The notes under the pieces are model-generated. The model was not told where the DNA came from and searched no databases. It saw nothing but the letters and a program-made list of their open reading frames with translations. Both the position numbers and the translations under genes were made by a program. A DNA stretch of 17,593 nucleotides. Origin: Suillus spraguei (lineage: Eukaryota; Basidiomycota; Agaricomycetes; Boletales; Suillaceae). This document shows, one piece after another, positions 16,936-17,593 of the stretch; the first letter of the stretch is position 1, and each line of letters opens with the position of its first letter. The DNA lies in contig JABCPU010001051.1 in NCBI GenBank assembly GCA_016800925.1, forward strand, positions 1 to 17,593, written 5' to 3'.

Positions 16936-17593
16936 GGCGGTATCGTGCCTACGTCATCATCCTGGACCTGGTCGGTTTTATTTGACCTAGTCGACTATGG
17001 TCCTGGCGGTATGATGCCCGTGTTACAGCCATGGACCCGGTCGGTTTGATCCGACCTAGTCAACCATCCTCCCGGTGGTATGATGCCCATGTTACCGCCA
17101 TAGACCCGGCCGATTTGATACCACTCAGTCAATCATGAGCCTGGCGGTATGATACCTACCACCGTCAACTAGAGACCAGCGGTACACTACCGCTATGGGC
17201 CCGGTGGTATATATCCAAAATATCGTACTGGTCCCGATAGGGTTGATCCGACCCGTTGTCAGATCAGGTCCGGAGGGTTGGTACCACGTCACCACCCCGA
17301 CACGGTAGATTTCATTCGACCTCACGGCAATATGTTACTACAGCGGGCCCGGTCAGTTTGATTCGAAATCATATACAGGTCCATTGGTGTTATACCTCCG
17401 TCTCCTTGGGCCGGGTGGTATGATACCTACGCCGTCACCCTGGAGCTGGCTGGTTTGATCAGGCTCCGTCAGCCTAGATTCGACAGTACATTACCGCCTT
17501 GATCCCGGTTGATTTGATCAGGCCTGCAGGTATGATGCCCACGCCGCCACCCTGGATCCGATCGTTTGATTAGATCCCGTCGATCCGGGACCA
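16936..17593. repeat. GC-rich degenerate tandem repeat, 69-bp period
   Basis: Units starting GGYGGTATGATGCC-like occur at 16936, 17005, 17074 and 17143, exactly 69 bp apart. They continue with more drift at about 17203 and 17414 and near 17530. The shared core includes GGACCCGGTCGGTTTGATC and GACCTAGTCAA-like blocks. The array runs to the window end, so its full size is unknown. Although 69 is a multiple of three, no frame stays open across it, so I read it as a minisatellite or subterminal repeat of a transposon. Confidence 0.85.

Noticed and set aside
17125..17325. Minus-strand 66-codon open frame at the right end
   Set aside because: It lies wholly in the degenerate 69-bp repeat and does not continue into neighbouring units.
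1..17593. CRISPR array or bacterial operon
   Set aside because: Repeat units are long and contiguous without spacers, and genes carry spliceosomal introns, so the DNA is eukaryotic.

Overview
The window looks like nuclear DNA of a filamentous basidiomycete, most likely an Agaricomycete. The genes carry many 45-66 nt introns with GTRNGT-type donors and CTNAC/CTNAT-like branch points. The recognisable families are typical of that class: a basidiomycete-type BTB/POZ protein, KDZ-type transposase remnants, a pogo/Tigger transposase tail, and a Ser/Pro/basic-rich protein with an internal CX2CX6C...CX2CX6C cysteine cluster. No tRNA, rRNA or CRISPR was seen. Family assignments come from reading the translations by eye, not from a search.

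Layout, left to right. 1-1156: AT-rich tandem satellite of 150-151 bp units. 2161-3237 (-): two-exon BTB/POZ gene broken by a single in-frame TGA. 3641-3955 (-): C-terminal tail of a pogo/Tigger DDE transposase. 4191-4490: degenerate 165-bp direct duplication. 4514-6331 (+): coding-looking open stretches that may be a decayed or unusually spliced gene. 6437-7286 (-): intact three-exon gene for a 244-aa protein (copy B), with a KDZ transposase 3' remnant upstream on the same strand (7674-8240). 8626-9860 (-): another set of decayed coding-looking stretches. 10154-11010 (-): copy A of the 244-aa gene, again with a KDZ 3' remnant upstream (about 11320-12437). 12588-14156 (-): a six-exon gene whose product repeats a YDLGW motif five times. 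14229-14438: two 105-bp repeats in the divergent promoter region. 14619-16675 (+): six-exon gene for a 605-aa cysteine-cluster protein. About 16936 to the end: GC-rich 69-bp degenerate tandem repeat that runs out of the window.

The 6.4-8.2 kb and 10.2-12.4 kb blocks are a tandem segmental duplication (KDZ remnant plus 244-aa gene). In both copies the 244-aa gene keeps exactly the same exon lengths (168, 312 and 255 nt) and is about two thirds identical in protein, whereas the adjoining transposase pieces have decayed independently. This suggests selection on the 244-aa protein. Its function is unknown to me.

Overall this is a repeat-bounded, transposon-rich accessory region. Four gene models look intact (two 244-aa paralogues, the YDLGW-repeat gene and the cysteine-cluster gene). 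The YDLGW-repeat gene and the 244-aa pair are the best candidates for undescribed biology.
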